NCBI RefSeq assembly: GCF_937123705.1
Contig: NZ_CAKZKO010000047.1
Coordinates: forward strand, 1-64,000
From: an uncultured Paraglaciecola sp.
GTDB taxonomy: Bacteria; Pseudomonadota; Gammaproteobacteria; Enterobacterales; Alteromonadaceae
Length of the DNA stretch: 64,000 nucleotides
Reading direction: 5' to 3'
In this document: one piece after another, positions 17,634-28,888 of the stretch
Layout of the letters: the number at the start of each line of letters is the position of its first letter
How positions within the stretch are numbered: the first letter of the stretch is position 1
Program-made: the position numbers and the translations under genes
The notes under the pieces: generated by a model
The model's database searches: none
Seen by the model: only the letters and a program-made list of their open reading frames with translations
Told to the model about the DNA's origin: nothing

Positions 17634-18791
17634 ATGCAACTAAAAAAAATCATTCAAATAACCGCCCTGTTGCTGATGATCTCAAAGAGTCATTCAGCAT
17701 TGGCCATCTGGTTTGAAGCCACAGGTCAGGCGGTTATTCATAACGGTGAGAAGGCCGCAGCGCGTCAACAAGCAACCCAAGAAGCCATAAAGCAAGCTCT
17801 ATTGTTCTCTGGGGCGTCGGTCACCAGCATTCAATCTCTTGTCAATGGATTATTAGAAGACGACCGTTTTGAGATCCGTGCTTCGGGAGAAGTAAGTAAT
17901 ATAGAGTTGATTGATGAAATTTATCATGACGACTATGTAACTGTTTCCATAAGAGCCGATATATTTCCACAACAAGCCCTATGTGCAGCGGCAGATTACA
18001 AAAAAAATATTGTGACGACTTGGTATAACATTAATAAGCGGCAACAAGCTGCCGTGGGCAACCTGTATGATTTTGGTAGAGTCTTAGCAGAAAAACTACA
18101 AGTTGAAACACAAAAATATGGAAAGCATGCGGTTATCCATAGTGTCGAACCATACTATTTGACCTCTCCAGATAAAGAAAAAAAATCGGCAGCCTACAGC
18201 CTAGCCAGAAAAACCAATGCACAGTATGTTCTATTTGGTGAAATAGTTGAATTTGCTGTTGAAACAACAATTTCCCCAAGGCTAGCATTTTGGGAAAGCG
18301 ACAAGAGTACCCGTAATCTTACATTGACCCTTTCAATGTATGACGGCAATACGGGTGAAATGGTGTTTCAAAATACTCATTCAAGCGCTGCTTTATGGGG
18401 CTTTGCACCACATAAATCTATTAACAGTCGTAGTCATCAACTGTGGAATTCGAATTTTGGCTTGGAGACGAAGAAAATATTACAATCAGTAGTACAACTA
18501 ATAGATGAATCTGTAAGTTGTCTACCTGCATACGGGCGAGTCTTAAAAGTAGCAAATGAGAGTCTTAGTATTAATATTGGAAAGCACAATGGCGTTAAAC
18601 AAGGCGACACTTTAACCTTGTTTCAAGCCAATCAATTTTTCGACAGCCAGAATCTCCCTCACAGACAATTTCAGCTACATCCACAACGAGTAATAGTCAC
18701 TCAAGTATATGCGGATACAGCTATTGTTGAATCAGCTACAGGCGCCCCACTGGCGAATATTCAAGCAAACGATTTTGTCGCAAGACGATAG
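17634..18791 (+). CDS. flgT: Flagellar H-ring assembly protein FlgT
   Basis: FlgT forms the H ring around the LP ring and helps anchor stators in sodium-driven polar flagella. It has a signal peptide (MQLKKIIQITALLLMISKSHSALA) followed by the N-terminal domain start IWFEATGQAVIHNGEKAAARQQA (outline). The middle domain spans about residues 115-290. The C-terminal domain begins near 305 with GRVLKVANESLSINIGKHNGVKQGD. The 385 residues match Vibrio FlgT (about 377). Its presence together with MotY and FlgP supports a sheathed or polar Na+-driven flagellum. Confidence 0.88.
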   Translation: MQLKKIIQITALLLMISKSHSALAIWFEATGQAVIHNGEKAAARQQATQEAIKQALLFSGASVTSIQSLVNGLLEDDRFEIRASGEVSNIELIDEIYHDDYVTVSIRADIFPQQALCAAADYKKNIVTTWYNINKRQQAAVGNLYDFGRVLAEKLQVETQKYGKHAVIHSVEPYYLTSPDKEKKSAAYSLARKTNAQYVLFGEIVEFAVETTISPRLAFWESDKSTRNLTLTLSMYDGNTGEMVFQNTHSSAALWGFAPHKSINSRSHQLWNSNFGLETKKILQSVVQLIDESVSCLPAYGRVLKVANESLSINIGKHNGVKQGDTLTLFQANQFFDSQNLPHRQFQLHPQRVIVTQVYADTAIVESATGAPLANIQANDFVARR

Positions 18792-18843
18792 AGGGTTTAA
18801 ATCCAGTCTCAGCTAGTACATAATGCTTCGCGCTAAACGCGTC

Positions 18844-18918
18844 GTCCCCTTAGTTTAATGGATAAAACAAGGACCTCCTAAGTCTTAGATATAGGTTCGA
18901 TTCCTGTAGGGGACGCCA
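18844..18918 (+). tRNA. tRNA-Arg (anticodon CCT)
   Basis: A full cloverleaf can be drawn: acceptor GTCCCCT with AGGGGAC, D-arm GTTT/AAAC, anticodon loop CTCCTAA giving anticodon CCT, T-loop TTCGATT, discriminator G and an encoded CCA at 916-918 of this kilobase. It should read AGG codons. No integrase or repeat of its 3' end is seen nearby, so it is not obviously used as an integration site. Confidence 0.93.
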
Positions 18919-19030
18919 AACTATTTTATAGTGATTTGACAAATTCAAACACTTTCTACTCTTTGCTCTATCCTATTGTTTAGATAGCTATGTATAATCA
19001 ATTCCATATTTAACATTGATAAAGAATGAC

Positions 19031-19789
19031 ATGGCTACCGATCCTATAGATGACATGCCCAAAATTAGGCTAGAGAAAGATGACTTGGAGTCATTTCATC
19101 GCACCAGAGCACAAACAACTAAGAAAGGCGCAAAGAAAAACAGCAAGGAGAACGAATCAAGCTCAGCTTCTAATTCTCCTTCATGGTTATCTTTTCTATT
19201 TTTTCTTGTGGTAATTATTGGCGCGGCGAGTTATTGGTCGTTTGAGCAATATAAAGTATTACTTCACGCCCAAAACCGTATTACAGAGTTAGAAAACCGC
19301 TTATCTGCTACAGGTGAAGATATGGACCAGTCTGCCGCTGCCTTGCAAGTTAAGGTCTCTGAACTCAGTGCCAAAACCGAAGACCTATGGGGCCAAATGG
19401 ATAAGCTTTGGGCATCCGCTTGGCGACGCAATCAGTCTGAAATTGGTGATTTAAATAAAACCGTAATGACCCTAAAAGCATCGAGTGAAAAAAGTACGAA
19501 GACTTTACAGCTTGAAACAGCGGATAACAACACAGCCCTTGGCTTGGTTCAAGAACAACTCGAAAGTCAAGCAAGCTTATTAAAACAGTTAAATGCAAAA
19601 TTTAATGACATCAATAATGTAGATGCCGATTTTGAACAACAACTAGAGAATTTGCGGGAAAAATTAATCGCGACGGCATTGGCCAATAATGACTTAACTA
19701 ATCAAATTGATGATTTGCGCAGAAGAGTTGCGGCAGCAGAGAAAAAAGCCAATCACGTAGAAAAGCTGCTTACTGGCCCCACCTCCTAG
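19031..19789 (+). CDS. Single-span membrane protein with long coiled coil
   Basis: Unrecognised 252-residue protein. Residues 1-50 are polar and lysine-rich; a transmembrane helix spans about 51-71 (SWLSFLFFLVVIIGAASYW); residues about 80-250 are predicted coiled coil with heptads (ITELENRLSATGEDM, LRRRVAAAEKKANHVEKLL). The cytoplasmic N-terminus and likely periplasmic coiled coil recall envelope scaffold or division-linked proteins, but I cannot name it. I chose the ATG at 19031; an in-frame TTG at 19016 is weaker. It ends at a strong terminator shared with grxD. Confidence 0.75.
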   Translation: MATDPIDDMPKIRLEKDDLESFHRTRAQTTKKGAKKNSKENESSSASNSPSWLSFLFFLVVIIGAASYWSFEQYKVLLHAQNRITELENRLSATGEDMDQSAAALQVKVSELSAKTEDLWGQMDKLWASAWRRNQSEIGDLNKTVMTLKASSEKSTKTLQLETADNNTALGLVQEQLESQASLLKQLNAKFNDINNVDADFEQQLENLREKLIATALANNDLTNQIDDLRRRVAAAEKKANHVEKLLTGPTS

Positions 19790-19825
19790 CAGAATAATAC
19801 AACCAACCTCTTGGTTAACTGCAGA

Positions 19826-19862
19826 TATAAAAATAGAGCGCATTGCGCTCTATTTTTATATC
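19826..19862. terminator. Bidirectional terminator, coiled-coil gene / grxD
   Basis: A perfect 17-bp stem with a 3-nt loop is centred on 19844, with the core AGAGCGC/GCGCTCT and A/T runs on both flanks. It serves the convergent coiled-coil protein and grxD. Confidence 0.88.
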
Positions 19863-19873
19863 CGGCATTGAAT

Positions 19874-20215
19874 TTAATCTACGCTACTGTTATCCGCTCT
19901 TTTAGCTACTGATTCTTTGATTAGGCTTTGCAACTCACCCTGCTGGGTCATTTCCATAATAATGTCACATCCTCCCACAAGCTCCCCATCAACCCATAGT
20001 TGTGGGAAAGTAGGCCAGTCAGCATATTTAGGTAATTCACTGCGAATATCGGGGTTTTGTAAAATATCCACGTAAGCAAACTGTTCACCACAAGACATCA
20101 ATGCCTGAGAGGCTTGAGAGGAAAAGCCACAGTTAGGTAACTTCGGTGAGCCTTTCATATATAAAAGTATGGGGTTTTCTGCGATTTGTTGCTTAATTTT
20201 TTCTATAGTGTCCAT
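19874..20215 (-). CDS. grxD: Monothiol glutaredoxin GrxD
   Basis: GrxD carries and transfers Fe-S clusters as a glutathione-bound dimer. The CGFS active-site motif is present (PKLPNCGFSSQASQ, Cys29), as are the glutathione-binding WPTFPQLWVDGELVGGCDI region (outline) and the TVP-like loop replaced by the FPQ turn. The ATG at 20215 gives 113 residues against 115 in E. coli; a GAGAG lies 5 nt upstream, while an earlier ATG at 20227 would overlap it. It is transcribed away from sodB. Confidence 0.93.
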   Translation of the reverse strand: MDTIEKIKQQIAENPILLYMKGSPKLPNCGFSSQASQALMSCGEQFAYVDILQNPDIRSELPKYADWPTFPQLWVDGELVGGCDIIMEMTQQGELQSLIKESVAKRADNSSVD

Positions 20216-20472
20216 AACGACTCTCATTTAAATTTTGTTGCTGAAGATCTGGCGACGAGTTTACCGTTTTCAATGAGTGATTAAAACTATCTCACTTAAT
20301 TCCGCTTAATTGACTGTTTTTGCCCTTGAAAAAAGCGCTCAAGACGCAATATCTGGCTGTAATATCGAATTAGTTTTAACAAATAACAAACCAGTGCTTT
20401 TACATTAAGAAATAACGTACTAGCATTCACTGCTTAAGATTGAAAATACACAACACCTTACGGAGAAATACA

Positions 20473-21054
20473 ATGGCTTTTGAATTACCCGCTCTTCCTT
20501 ATGAAAAAAACGCGTTAGAACCACATATCTCTACTGAAACCTTGGAATACCATTACGGTAAACATCACGCCACTTATGTTACTAAGTTAAATGGTTTGGT
20601 TGAAGGGACTGATATGGCCAATAAAAGCCTTGAAGAGATTGTTAAGAATTCTGAAGGCGGGGTGTTTAACAATGCCGCTCAAATATGGAACCATACATTC
20701 TACTGGAATAGCCTAAGTCCGAATGGCGGCGGTGCACCATCAGGCGCATTAGCCGATGCTATCAACGCTAAGTGGGGCTCTTTTGAAGATTTCCAAGCAG
20801 CCCTAAATGATAAAGCGGTGAACAACTTTGGCTCTAGCTGGACCTGGTTAGTCAAAACAGCTGACGGTAGCCTAGATATTGTGAATACTAGCAACGCAGC
20901 CACTCCTTTAACTGATGCTAGCCTCACGCCGCTATTGACTGTGGATTTGTGGGAACACGCTTACTACATTGACTACCGCAACGTGCGTCCAAAGTACCTA
21001 GAAGGTTTCTGGGCACTAGTTAACTGGGATTTTGCTGCAGCAAACTTCGCTTAA
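20473..21054 (+). CDS. sodB: Iron superoxide dismutase SodB
   Basis: SodB converts superoxide to oxygen and hydrogen peroxide in the cytoplasm. Metal ligands are recognisable: His in [11 protein letters not shown], His in QIWNHTFYW, and Asp and His in [12 protein letters not shown]. The Fe-type markers [14 protein letters not shown] and GGGAPSG are present. From the ATG at 20473, which has an ACGGAG Shine-Dalgarno, the product has 193 residues, the same as E. coli SodB. It ends at a good terminator. Confidence 0.96.
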   Translation: MAFELPALPYEKNALEPHISTETLEYHYGKHHATYVTKLNGLVEGTDMANKSLEEIVKNSEGGVFNNAAQIWNHTFYWNSLSPNGGGAPSGALADAINAKWGSFEDFQAALNDKAVNNFGSSWTWLVKTADGSLDIVNTSNAATPLTDASLTPLLTVDLWEHAYYIDYRNVRPKYLEGFWALVNWDFAAANFA

Positions 21055-21073
21055 TAGTAAAAACCACATATAA

Positions 21074-21099
21074 TAGCCCTGTTGAACAGGGCTTTTTTT
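21074..21099 (+). terminator. Terminator after sodB
   Basis: AGCCCTGT at 21074-21081 pairs with ACAGGGCT at 21085-21092 across a 3-nt loop, followed by a run of eight T. Confidence 0.92.
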
Positions 21100-21155
21100 T
21101 GGCTTATTTATACTCGATGCTGACCCACTCAAATTTTAATAAAGAACGAACGACA

Positions 21156-21437
21156 ATGACTGAGCAACCTAACAACCCTTTACATGGATTGACACTACAG
21201 GACATTCTAGAAACCCTTGAAGCACAACAGGGTTTCGAGAAAATGGGCCAACAAGTCAAAATAAACTGCTTTACCAGTGACCCGTCAATTAAATCGAGTT
21301 TAAAGTTTTTACGGAAAACCCCATGGGCCAGAGAAAAAGTTGAACAGCTTTATTTGTCCACGGTAAATAAAGCGGCCAAGCAAAAACCTAAGCGTTCAAA
21401 TGAACCTTTTGTTTGGCCAGATATCAGCAAAAAGTAG
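21156..21437 (+). CDS. VF530-family DNA-binding protein
   Basis: A 93-residue protein of the VF530 (DUF2132) family, named after the Vibrio fischeri member whose structure suggests DNA binding. The signature [22 protein letters not shown] and the segment [28 protein letters not shown] (both outlined) span most of the family domain. I use the ATG at 21156; a longer frame to 21099 starts inside the sodB terminator. The cellular role is unknown. It lies between two terminators, so it is a single-gene unit. Confidence 0.85.
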   Translation: MTEQPNNPLHGLTLQDILETLEAQQGFEKMGQQVKINCFTSDPSIKSSLKFLRKTPWAREKVEQLYLSTVNKAAKQKPKRSNEPFVWPDISKK

Positions 21438-21455
21438 TTTTTAATTCGAATACAG

Positions 21456-21482
21456 AAAAGCCAAGGTTAACCTTGGCTTTTT
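21456..21482. terminator. Bidirectional terminator, VF530 gene / fadH
   Basis: AAAAGCCAAGG and CCTTGGCTTTT form a perfect 11-bp stem with a TTAA loop, and there are A/T runs on both sides. It separates two convergent genes. Confidence 0.9.
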
Positions 21483-21509
21483 AAATGGACCTTAACGAAG
21501 TTTAAAGCC

Positions 21510-23634
<2,125 letters not shown>

Positions 23635-23663
23635 GATAACATTAAATTTTTTAATAGTCACTT

Positions 23664-24305
23664 ATGAGTCAAAACAGCCAAATAAAACCTAAACAGTCTA
23701 AAACCCGTTATCACCACGGAGACTTACGCAGTACTTTATTAAATGTAGCCAGCGATTTGTTGAAAGAAACCGGTATTGAAGGTTTGTCGTTACGAAAACT
23801 GGCTGACAAAGTAGGTGTGTCACGCACTGCGCCTTATCATCATTTTAAGGACAAAAACCAATTACTATGTGCAATAGCCGAGCAAGGTTTTGTGCGTTGG
23901 CAACAAGATTCACTGGCTATTTTTAGCCAATCAGGACTGACTCCTAAAGAAAAATATCGACAGTTTTTTCATGGCTACATTAGTTATGCCGCAGACAACC
24001 CCGAAATGTATGATCTAATGTTTGGCCGCACAATCTGGAAACAAAATAGTGCCACCAATGAGCTACGAGATGTAGCCTACCCCAGCTTTAATTCGCAAGT
24101 AGAGATGACAAAACAATGGCAAGCCCAAGGATTGATGCCAAACACCGAAGATACTTTGAGGTTATCCCAAGTTACTTGGGGCACTATGCATGGCATAGCA
24201 CGGCTATTGATTGATGGGATATACGCAGATAGTAGCCATATAGATGACATGTGCAATTGTGCAGTAAACCTGTTTACTCAAAACATCACACAAAACAAGC
24301 AATAG
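23664..24305 (+). CDS. TetR-family transcriptional regulator
   Basis: A 213-residue TetR-type repressor. The N-terminal helix-turn-helix reads YHHGDLRSTLLNVASDLLKE, then LSLRKLADKVGVSRTAPYHHF, residues about 15-65. The C-terminal ligand domain has the WHG-type pattern (WGTMHGIARLLIDG) near residue 175. Proteins of this subgroup often respond to acyl-CoA or lipids. Being divergent from fadH with a shared operator-like repeat, it probably controls fadH and the following hydrolase; that is inference. Confidence 0.85.
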   Translation: MSQNSQIKPKQSKTRYHHGDLRSTLLNVASDLLKETGIEGLSLRKLADKVGVSRTAPYHHFKDKNQLLCAIAEQGFVRWQQDSLAIFSQSGLTPKEKYRQFFHGYISYAADNPEMYDLMFGRTIWKQNSATNELRDVAYPSFNSQVEMTKQWQAQGLMPNTEDTLRLSQVTWGTMHGIARLLIDGIYADSSHIDDMCNCAVNLFTQNITQNKQ

Positions 24306-24315
24306 GTTAATTAAC

Positions 24316-25182
24316 ATGCAAGCCGTCACTTTAAAGACCACAGACAAAACCCAAATTCAAGGATATTGGTTTACTCCAAACCATTCAGATAACATGTTAA
24401 TCAAAGGAAAGATTGTCATCGCTTCGGCTATGGGTGTATCACAGCGCTATTATCAACCCGTTGCCAAATGGCTAACCGAGCAAGGTTTTTGTGTTTTAAC
24501 CTTCGATTGCAATGGTATGGGTGAAAGCAAGGATAGGCATTTAAAGGAGTATCAATGCGATATTCTAGATTGGGTAAAGCAAGATTATTCAGCCGCACTA
24601 AAGTTCGTCATTAACCAAGACTGTGGCGCGCCTATTTATTGGTTAGGGCACAGCTTGGGTGGGCAAGTGTTTCCACTGGTGGAGAATATTCAAAAGGTTA
24701 ACAAGGTAATAACTGTGTCATCTGGTACGGGTTATTGGAAACGTAATGCCCCTGCCCTGCGTAACAAGGCACCGCTTCTTTGGTACTTCCTTTTACCTCT
24801 AACCACAGCTCTATTGGGTTATTTTCCCGGAAAGAAGCTGGGGATTGTGGGCGATATGCCTAAACAGGTGATGCTGCAATGGCGACGCTGGTGTCTGCAC
24901 CCCGACTACTGCGTAGGTGTAGAGTCGGAAAGCGTAAAAGAAAAATTCTTGACAATAGATATTCCCCTGGTGTCTATTACCTTTAGTGACGACGAAATGT
25001 TATCGGCCACTAACATGCAAGACTTACACGCTTTATTTGGCCATCAAAACAAAGCAATAAAAAACTATCATCCACAAGATATGGGCGAGAAGCGCATCGG
25101 GCACTTAGGTTTTTTTAGAGAAAAATTTAAAGAGAATTTATGGCCGAAGTTATTGTTAAATGAATTGAATTTCAAGAGTTAG
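24316..25182 (+). CDS. Alpha/beta hydrolase, lysophospholipase-like
   Basis: A 288-residue alpha/beta hydrolase. The nucleophile elbow GHSLGG places the catalytic serine at residue 113; the oxyanion segment is near SAMGVSQRYY (38-46); a final histidine candidate is in KRIGHLGFF near 258. A hydrophobic stretch about 150-170 (LLWYFLLPLTTALLGYF) may form a lid or membrane contact. It begins 10 bp after the TetR gene and probably forms an operon with it, hinting at a lipid or ester substrate. No substrate can be assigned. Confidence 0.78.
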   Translation: MQAVTLKTTDKTQIQGYWFTPNHSDNMLIKGKIVIASAMGVSQRYYQPVAKWLTEQGFCVLTFDCNGMGESKDRHLKEYQCDILDWVKQDYSAALKFVINQDCGAPIYWLGHSLGGQVFPLVENIQKVNKVITVSSGTGYWKRNAPALRNKAPLLWYFLLPLTTALLGYFPGKKLGIVGDMPKQVMLQWRRWCLHPDYCVGVESESVKEKFLTIDIPLVSITFSDDEMLSATNMQDLHALFGHQNKAIKNYHPQDMGEKRIGHLGFFREKFKENLWPKLLLNELNFKS

Positions 25183-25188
25183 CATTTT

Positions 25189-25329
25189 AATGGTCTTAGA
25201 TCTAAAGATATAGGTCGTACATCTGTTTCCGTGTATTGTTTAGTGCAAACTGTCTCAATGGGTGCATCGATTTCGGTTTTAGCTGCAACTTTAGTTATTC
25301 GAATTGGCGCTACCAAGTGGTCAATTTAA
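25189..25329 (+). pseudogene. Relic of an MFS (DHA2-type) transporter C-terminus
   Basis: A frame open for 46 codons has no start but a natural stop at 25327-25329. Its translation includes NGLRSKDIGRTSVSVYCLVQ and VSMGASISVLAATLVIRIG, which resembles the last-but-one helix region of EmrB/QacA drug transporters (D-I/M-G...S...VQ..SM..G..LAA). The rest of such a gene is missing. This is a judgement from pattern, not a search. Confidence 0.35.
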
Positions 25330-25397
25330 ATGCTAGTTGAATAGTTAGTACATCGCGTTTACTTTTATACACTCACTAACCAAAGAAGATAAATAAA

Positions 25398-28300
25398 ATG
25401 CGCAAAGGACTTTTTAGCTGGTTAATCAACACAAAACTTTGGTGTTTAGCATTACTAACACTACCTGTTTTAGCACAGGCCGAAACCTTGATGTTGCAAC
25501 AACCTGACATCAGTAAAACACAGATTGCTTTTGTGTACGCAGGGGACATTTATGTCGCTGCTCGCGACGGTAAAAATTCGCAGCGCCTGACTTCCCATCC
25601 TGCAATGGAACAAGCTCCGCACTTTTCTCCAGACGGCAAAACTATTGCGTTCACTGCCAATTATGACGGCAATAACGATGTCTATCTGATTAATGTTGAA
25701 GGAGGCCAACCGCGCCGTCTTACTTGGCATCCAAGCAGGGATACTGTTGTTGGCTGGCATCCACAAGGACAGTCAGTGGTGTTTATGTCAGCAAGAGAAA
25801 TGGCCAGTGGCCGCTCAGGACATTTATACCAGATAGAGACCAAAGGTGGTTTTCCAGAAAAAGTCATGCAAGCTTTAGCATTTGAAGGCAGTTATAACCA
25901 TAACGGTAAATTATTGGCTTATCGCCCCTACCGCACTGCTCACATTGGCGCCAGTGGCTGGCGTAATCACCGTGGTGGCAGCACGCCACCTATTTGGATC
26001 ATGGATTTAGCCAAAAACAGTTATACCGAAATACCCCACGAGAATGCGTCTGACACTAACCCCATGTGGATAGACGAGCAGGTGTATTTTCTATCAGATC
26101 GTGACAAAACCAAAAACCTATATAGCTTTGCAAAAGGTAAGCTTAAACAAATAACGCAATTTAACGATTGGGACATCGACAGCGCTAACGTCTTTGACTC
26201 AAAGATCATATACGCCAAAGGCACAGCTTTACATATTTTGGATACTAAAAGTGCTAAAACAACAAAGCTTAGTATAGATATCAAACCTGATTTACCACAA
26301 CTTCGCCCCCAATGGAAAAACGCCATGCAGGCAATGACCAATAGCCAGCTGTCTAGCACGGGTAAACGCGTTTTGATCAGTGGCCGTGGTGAAGTATTTA
26401 CCGTACCAGTAAAAGATGGCAGCACGCGCAATATCACTAACTCTTCAGGGGTAAACGAGCGAGATGCCTTGTGGTCGCCCAAAGGGCAACAGATTGCTTA
26501 TATTTCTGACCAAGCTAACAAACAAAAGCTAGTAATTGCTGAACAATCCGGCAAGGTTATAAGCACACATTCATTGGGTGACTATGAGGCAGATTTTTCT
26601 TTACTGCATTGGAGCGCTGATAACAAAAATATAGTCTATGCCGATTCTAATTTAGTTATGTGGGCACTCAACTCTGATTCTGGAAAACGCCAACAAATAG
26701 CCAAACAAACGAATATGCTGGGCTTTAATACTGCCGTTTCTTTTGATGGCGACTGGTTGGCTTACACCAAAAGTGGACAAAACTACTTGTGGGATCTGTA
26801 TCTTTATCAATTCTCTAGCCAAAAAACCATTGGTGTCACCGATGGCCTTAGCCATAATGACTGGCCGGCTTTTAGTCGCGATGGGCAATATTTGTATTTT
26901 GCATCCTCTACCAATGCCGGACCTAGTAGTTTTGGATTAGATTTATCAACTCAGGAAAAACCGCAACGTTTTGGTTTATATGCCGCAGTGTTACAGGCAG
27001 ATGGAAAATCCCCCTTGTTACCCAAAGCAGGCGACGAATCTACTCAGACAGACGCTGATGGCAAAGAAGGTAAAAAAGACCAAGACGATAGCGAGACGGC
27101 ACCAGAAGTTAAGGTGGATGCAAAAGGCTTAACCAATAGAATTGTTGCCTTACCTGTACCAAAGCGCTTCTATTCTGACTTAGCTGTGGCTGATGATGGC
27201 ATGCTGTACTTCCTCGAAAATACCCAGGCCGGCGCCAGCATAGAACCCAATGGCCGAGCACTGCAGTCTTCAGATTTATTGCGTTTTAACGCCGAAGATA
27301 AAAAAGTTGAGGATGTATTAGAGAATGTCGAACGTTTTACTTTGTCAGCAGACGGCAAACAAGCATTGTTAGGTTTTGCCAAAAATAAAATAAAAGTTAG
27401 CGAGGTGGCGAAAAAGTTTGAAGCAAAAGACTTAGATACTTCAGATGTGAAAGCCTTGATAGATCCTAAACAAGAATGGCTGCAAATTTTTAATGAAGCT
27501 TGGCGTAACGAACGCGACTATTTTTATGATCCCAACATTCATGGATTAGACTGGGCTGACGTTTACAAACAGTACCGTCCTCTGCTCGATCACGTGGGTA
27601 GCCGCGAAGACCTAAACTGGTTAATGGTGCAAATGATTAGTGAAATGGAAGTAGGCCACAACCGGATTTATGGCGGCGACCTTCACCAAGAAACGTTCGT
27701 GCCAGTAGGCCTGTTGGGCGCGGATATTCGGTTACAAAAAGGTCAGTATGTTGTGGATAAAATATATACTGGCGAGTCTTGGAATCCCTTTGTTGAAGCA
27801 CCGCTTGCAGTACCCGGAATAGATGTGAAAGAAGGCGATCATATACTTGCAATCAATGGTGAAAAACTAACCTCTGGTATCAACTTCCATCAATTGTTTG
27901 TCAACACTGTTGGAAAACAAACCAGCTTAACCGTCAGTCGAGATGGTTCGGATAAAAACGCTAAAACTGTAGTGGTAGAGCCGATTTCTAATGAATCTAC
28001 CCTTCGGAACTGGGATTGGATAGAGTCGAATCGCAAAAAAGTGGATGAATTAAGCGATGGCAAAGTTGGCTATGTGTATTTGCCCAATACTGGCTCTGGC
28101 GGATTCACCTATTTTAACCGGATGTTTTTTGCGCAAATAGACAAACGTGCCATGATCATCGACGAAAGGCGTAATGGGGGTGGCCAAGCAGCCAATTACA
28201 TCACCGATGTATTAAGTCGCGAGTACCTGGCAGGTTGGCAATATCGCTCGGGTGAAATGGTATTAAACACCCCAGCTGCGGGGATCTATGGCCCTAAGGT

Positions 28301-28673
28301 GATGCTAATTGACCAAGATGCGGGTTCGGGTGGTGACTTTTTACCTTACAGCTTTAAACGCATGGGCTTGGGTAAACTAATAGGCAAAACCACTTGGGGC
28401 GGACTAATTGGCATTTCGGCTAACCGTTCATTAATTGACGGTGGCGGTCAAACTGTACCTCACTTTCGCTTTTTCACCCCAGATCACGAATGGCGGGTAG
28501 AAAACGAAGGTGTCGCACCAGACATCGAAGTAGAACTTGACCCTAGCTTAGTCAACAAAGGCCAAGATGCGCAGCTACAACGAGCTGTGAGTGAAGTATT
28601 AGGACAACTTAAAACCCACAAACCAGTACGTCACGACAAAGCTCCTGCCTTTCCTACTAAACTTGGTATGTAA
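25398..28673 (+). CDS. Tricorn-type S41 protease, exported
   Basis: A 1091-residue member of the tricorn protease family, which degrades peptides. A signal peptide (LWCLALLTLPVLAQA, cleavage near residue 28) suggests a periplasmic location. Two beta-propellers follow, with PD40-type repeats such as APHFSPDGKTIAFTANYDG. A linker rich in Asp, Glu and Lys lies near 545-565, then a helical C1 domain (~690-750), a PDZ domain (~770-860), and the catalytic S41 domain. By alignment to the Thermoplasma enzyme, His754 (VGHNRIYGG), Ser977 (DAGSGGD) and Glu1037 (VENEGVAPDIE) form the active site. It stands alone and ends at a terminator. Confidence 0.9.
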   Translation: MRKGLFSWLINTKLWCLALLTLPVLAQAETLMLQQPDISKTQIAFVYAGDIYVAARDGKNSQRLTSHPAMEQAPHFSPDGKTIAFTANYDGNNDVYLINVEGGQPRRLTWHPSRDTVVGWHPQGQSVVFMSAREMASGRSGHLYQIETKGGFPEKVMQALAFEGSYNHNGKLLAYRPYRTAHIGASGWRNHRGGSTPPIWIMDLAKNSYTEIPHENASDTNPMWIDEQVYFLSDRDKTKNLYSFAKGKLKQITQFNDWDIDSANVFDSKIIYAKGTALHILDTKSAKTTKLSIDIKPDLPQLRPQWKNAMQAMTNSQLSSTGKRVLISGRGEVFTVPVKDGSTRNITNSSGVNERDALWSPKGQQIAYISDQANKQKLVIAEQSGKVISTHSLGDYEADFSLLHWSADNKNIVYADSNLVMWALNSDSGKRQQIAKQTNMLGFNTAVSFDGDWLAYTKSGQNYLWDLYLYQFSSQKTIGVTDGLSHNDWPAFSRDGQYLYFASSTNAGPSSFGLDLSTQEKPQRFGLYAAVLQADGKSPLLPKAGDESTQTDADGKEGKKDQDDSETAPEVKVDAKGLTNRIVALPVPKRFYSDLAVADDGMLYFLENTQAGASIEPNGRALQSSDLLRFNAEDKKVEDVLENVERFTLSADGKQALLGFAKNKIKVSEVAKKFEAKDLDTSDVKALIDPKQEWLQIFNEAWRNERDYFYDPNIHGLDWADVYKQYRPLLDHVGSREDLNWLMVQMISEMEVGHNRIYGGDLHQETFVPVGLLGADIRLQKGQYVVDKIYTGESWNPFVEAPLAVPGIDVKEGDHILAINGEKLTSGINFHQLFVNTVGKQTSLTVSRDGSDKNAKTVVVEPISNESTLRNWDWIESNRKKVDELSDGKVGYVYLPNTGSGGFTYFNRMFFAQIDKRAMIIDERRNGGGQAANYITDVLSREYLAGWQYRSGEMVLNTPAAGIYGPKVMLIDQDAGSGGDFLPYSFKRMGLGKLIGKTTWGGLIGISANRSLIDGGGQTVPHFRFFTPDHEWRVENEGVAPDIEVELDPSLVNKGQDAQLQRAVSEVLGQLKTHKPVRHDKAPAFPTKLGM

Positions 28674-28696
28674 CTACCAATTGTAGTAAACCAATA

Positions 28697-28739
28697 AACC
28701 TGTGACAGCCCACACTAGAGCTAGTCACAGGTTCATTTT
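28697..28739 (+). terminator. Terminator after tricorn-type protease
   Basis: AACCTGTGAC at 28697-28706 pairs with GTCACAGGTT at 28724-28733, then CATTTTA follows. The T run is short, so strength is uncertain. Confidence 0.65.
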
Positions 28740-28888
28740 AGCCTAAACAGAACGCTGAATCTCAGTCGCAGGGTGGTCAACGAGTGGGGAAAACTTAATG
28801 GGGAATATTGGTATTTAGGCTTCATCTACTATCCTTCTTATATTCAAAACATTTCAATCACCATTTACCTCAGTTAAGAGAGTTTATT

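Noticed and set aside
18844..18918. tRNA-Arg as an integration site for a genomic island
   Set aside because: No repeat of the tRNA 3' end and no integrase are seen nearby; the genes on both sides look like ordinary core genes.
28808..28888. Longer N-terminus for the cysteine-rich protein
   Set aside because: No Shine-Dalgarno at 28808, while AAGAGAG precedes the ATG at 28889; the added residues look like leader sequence.
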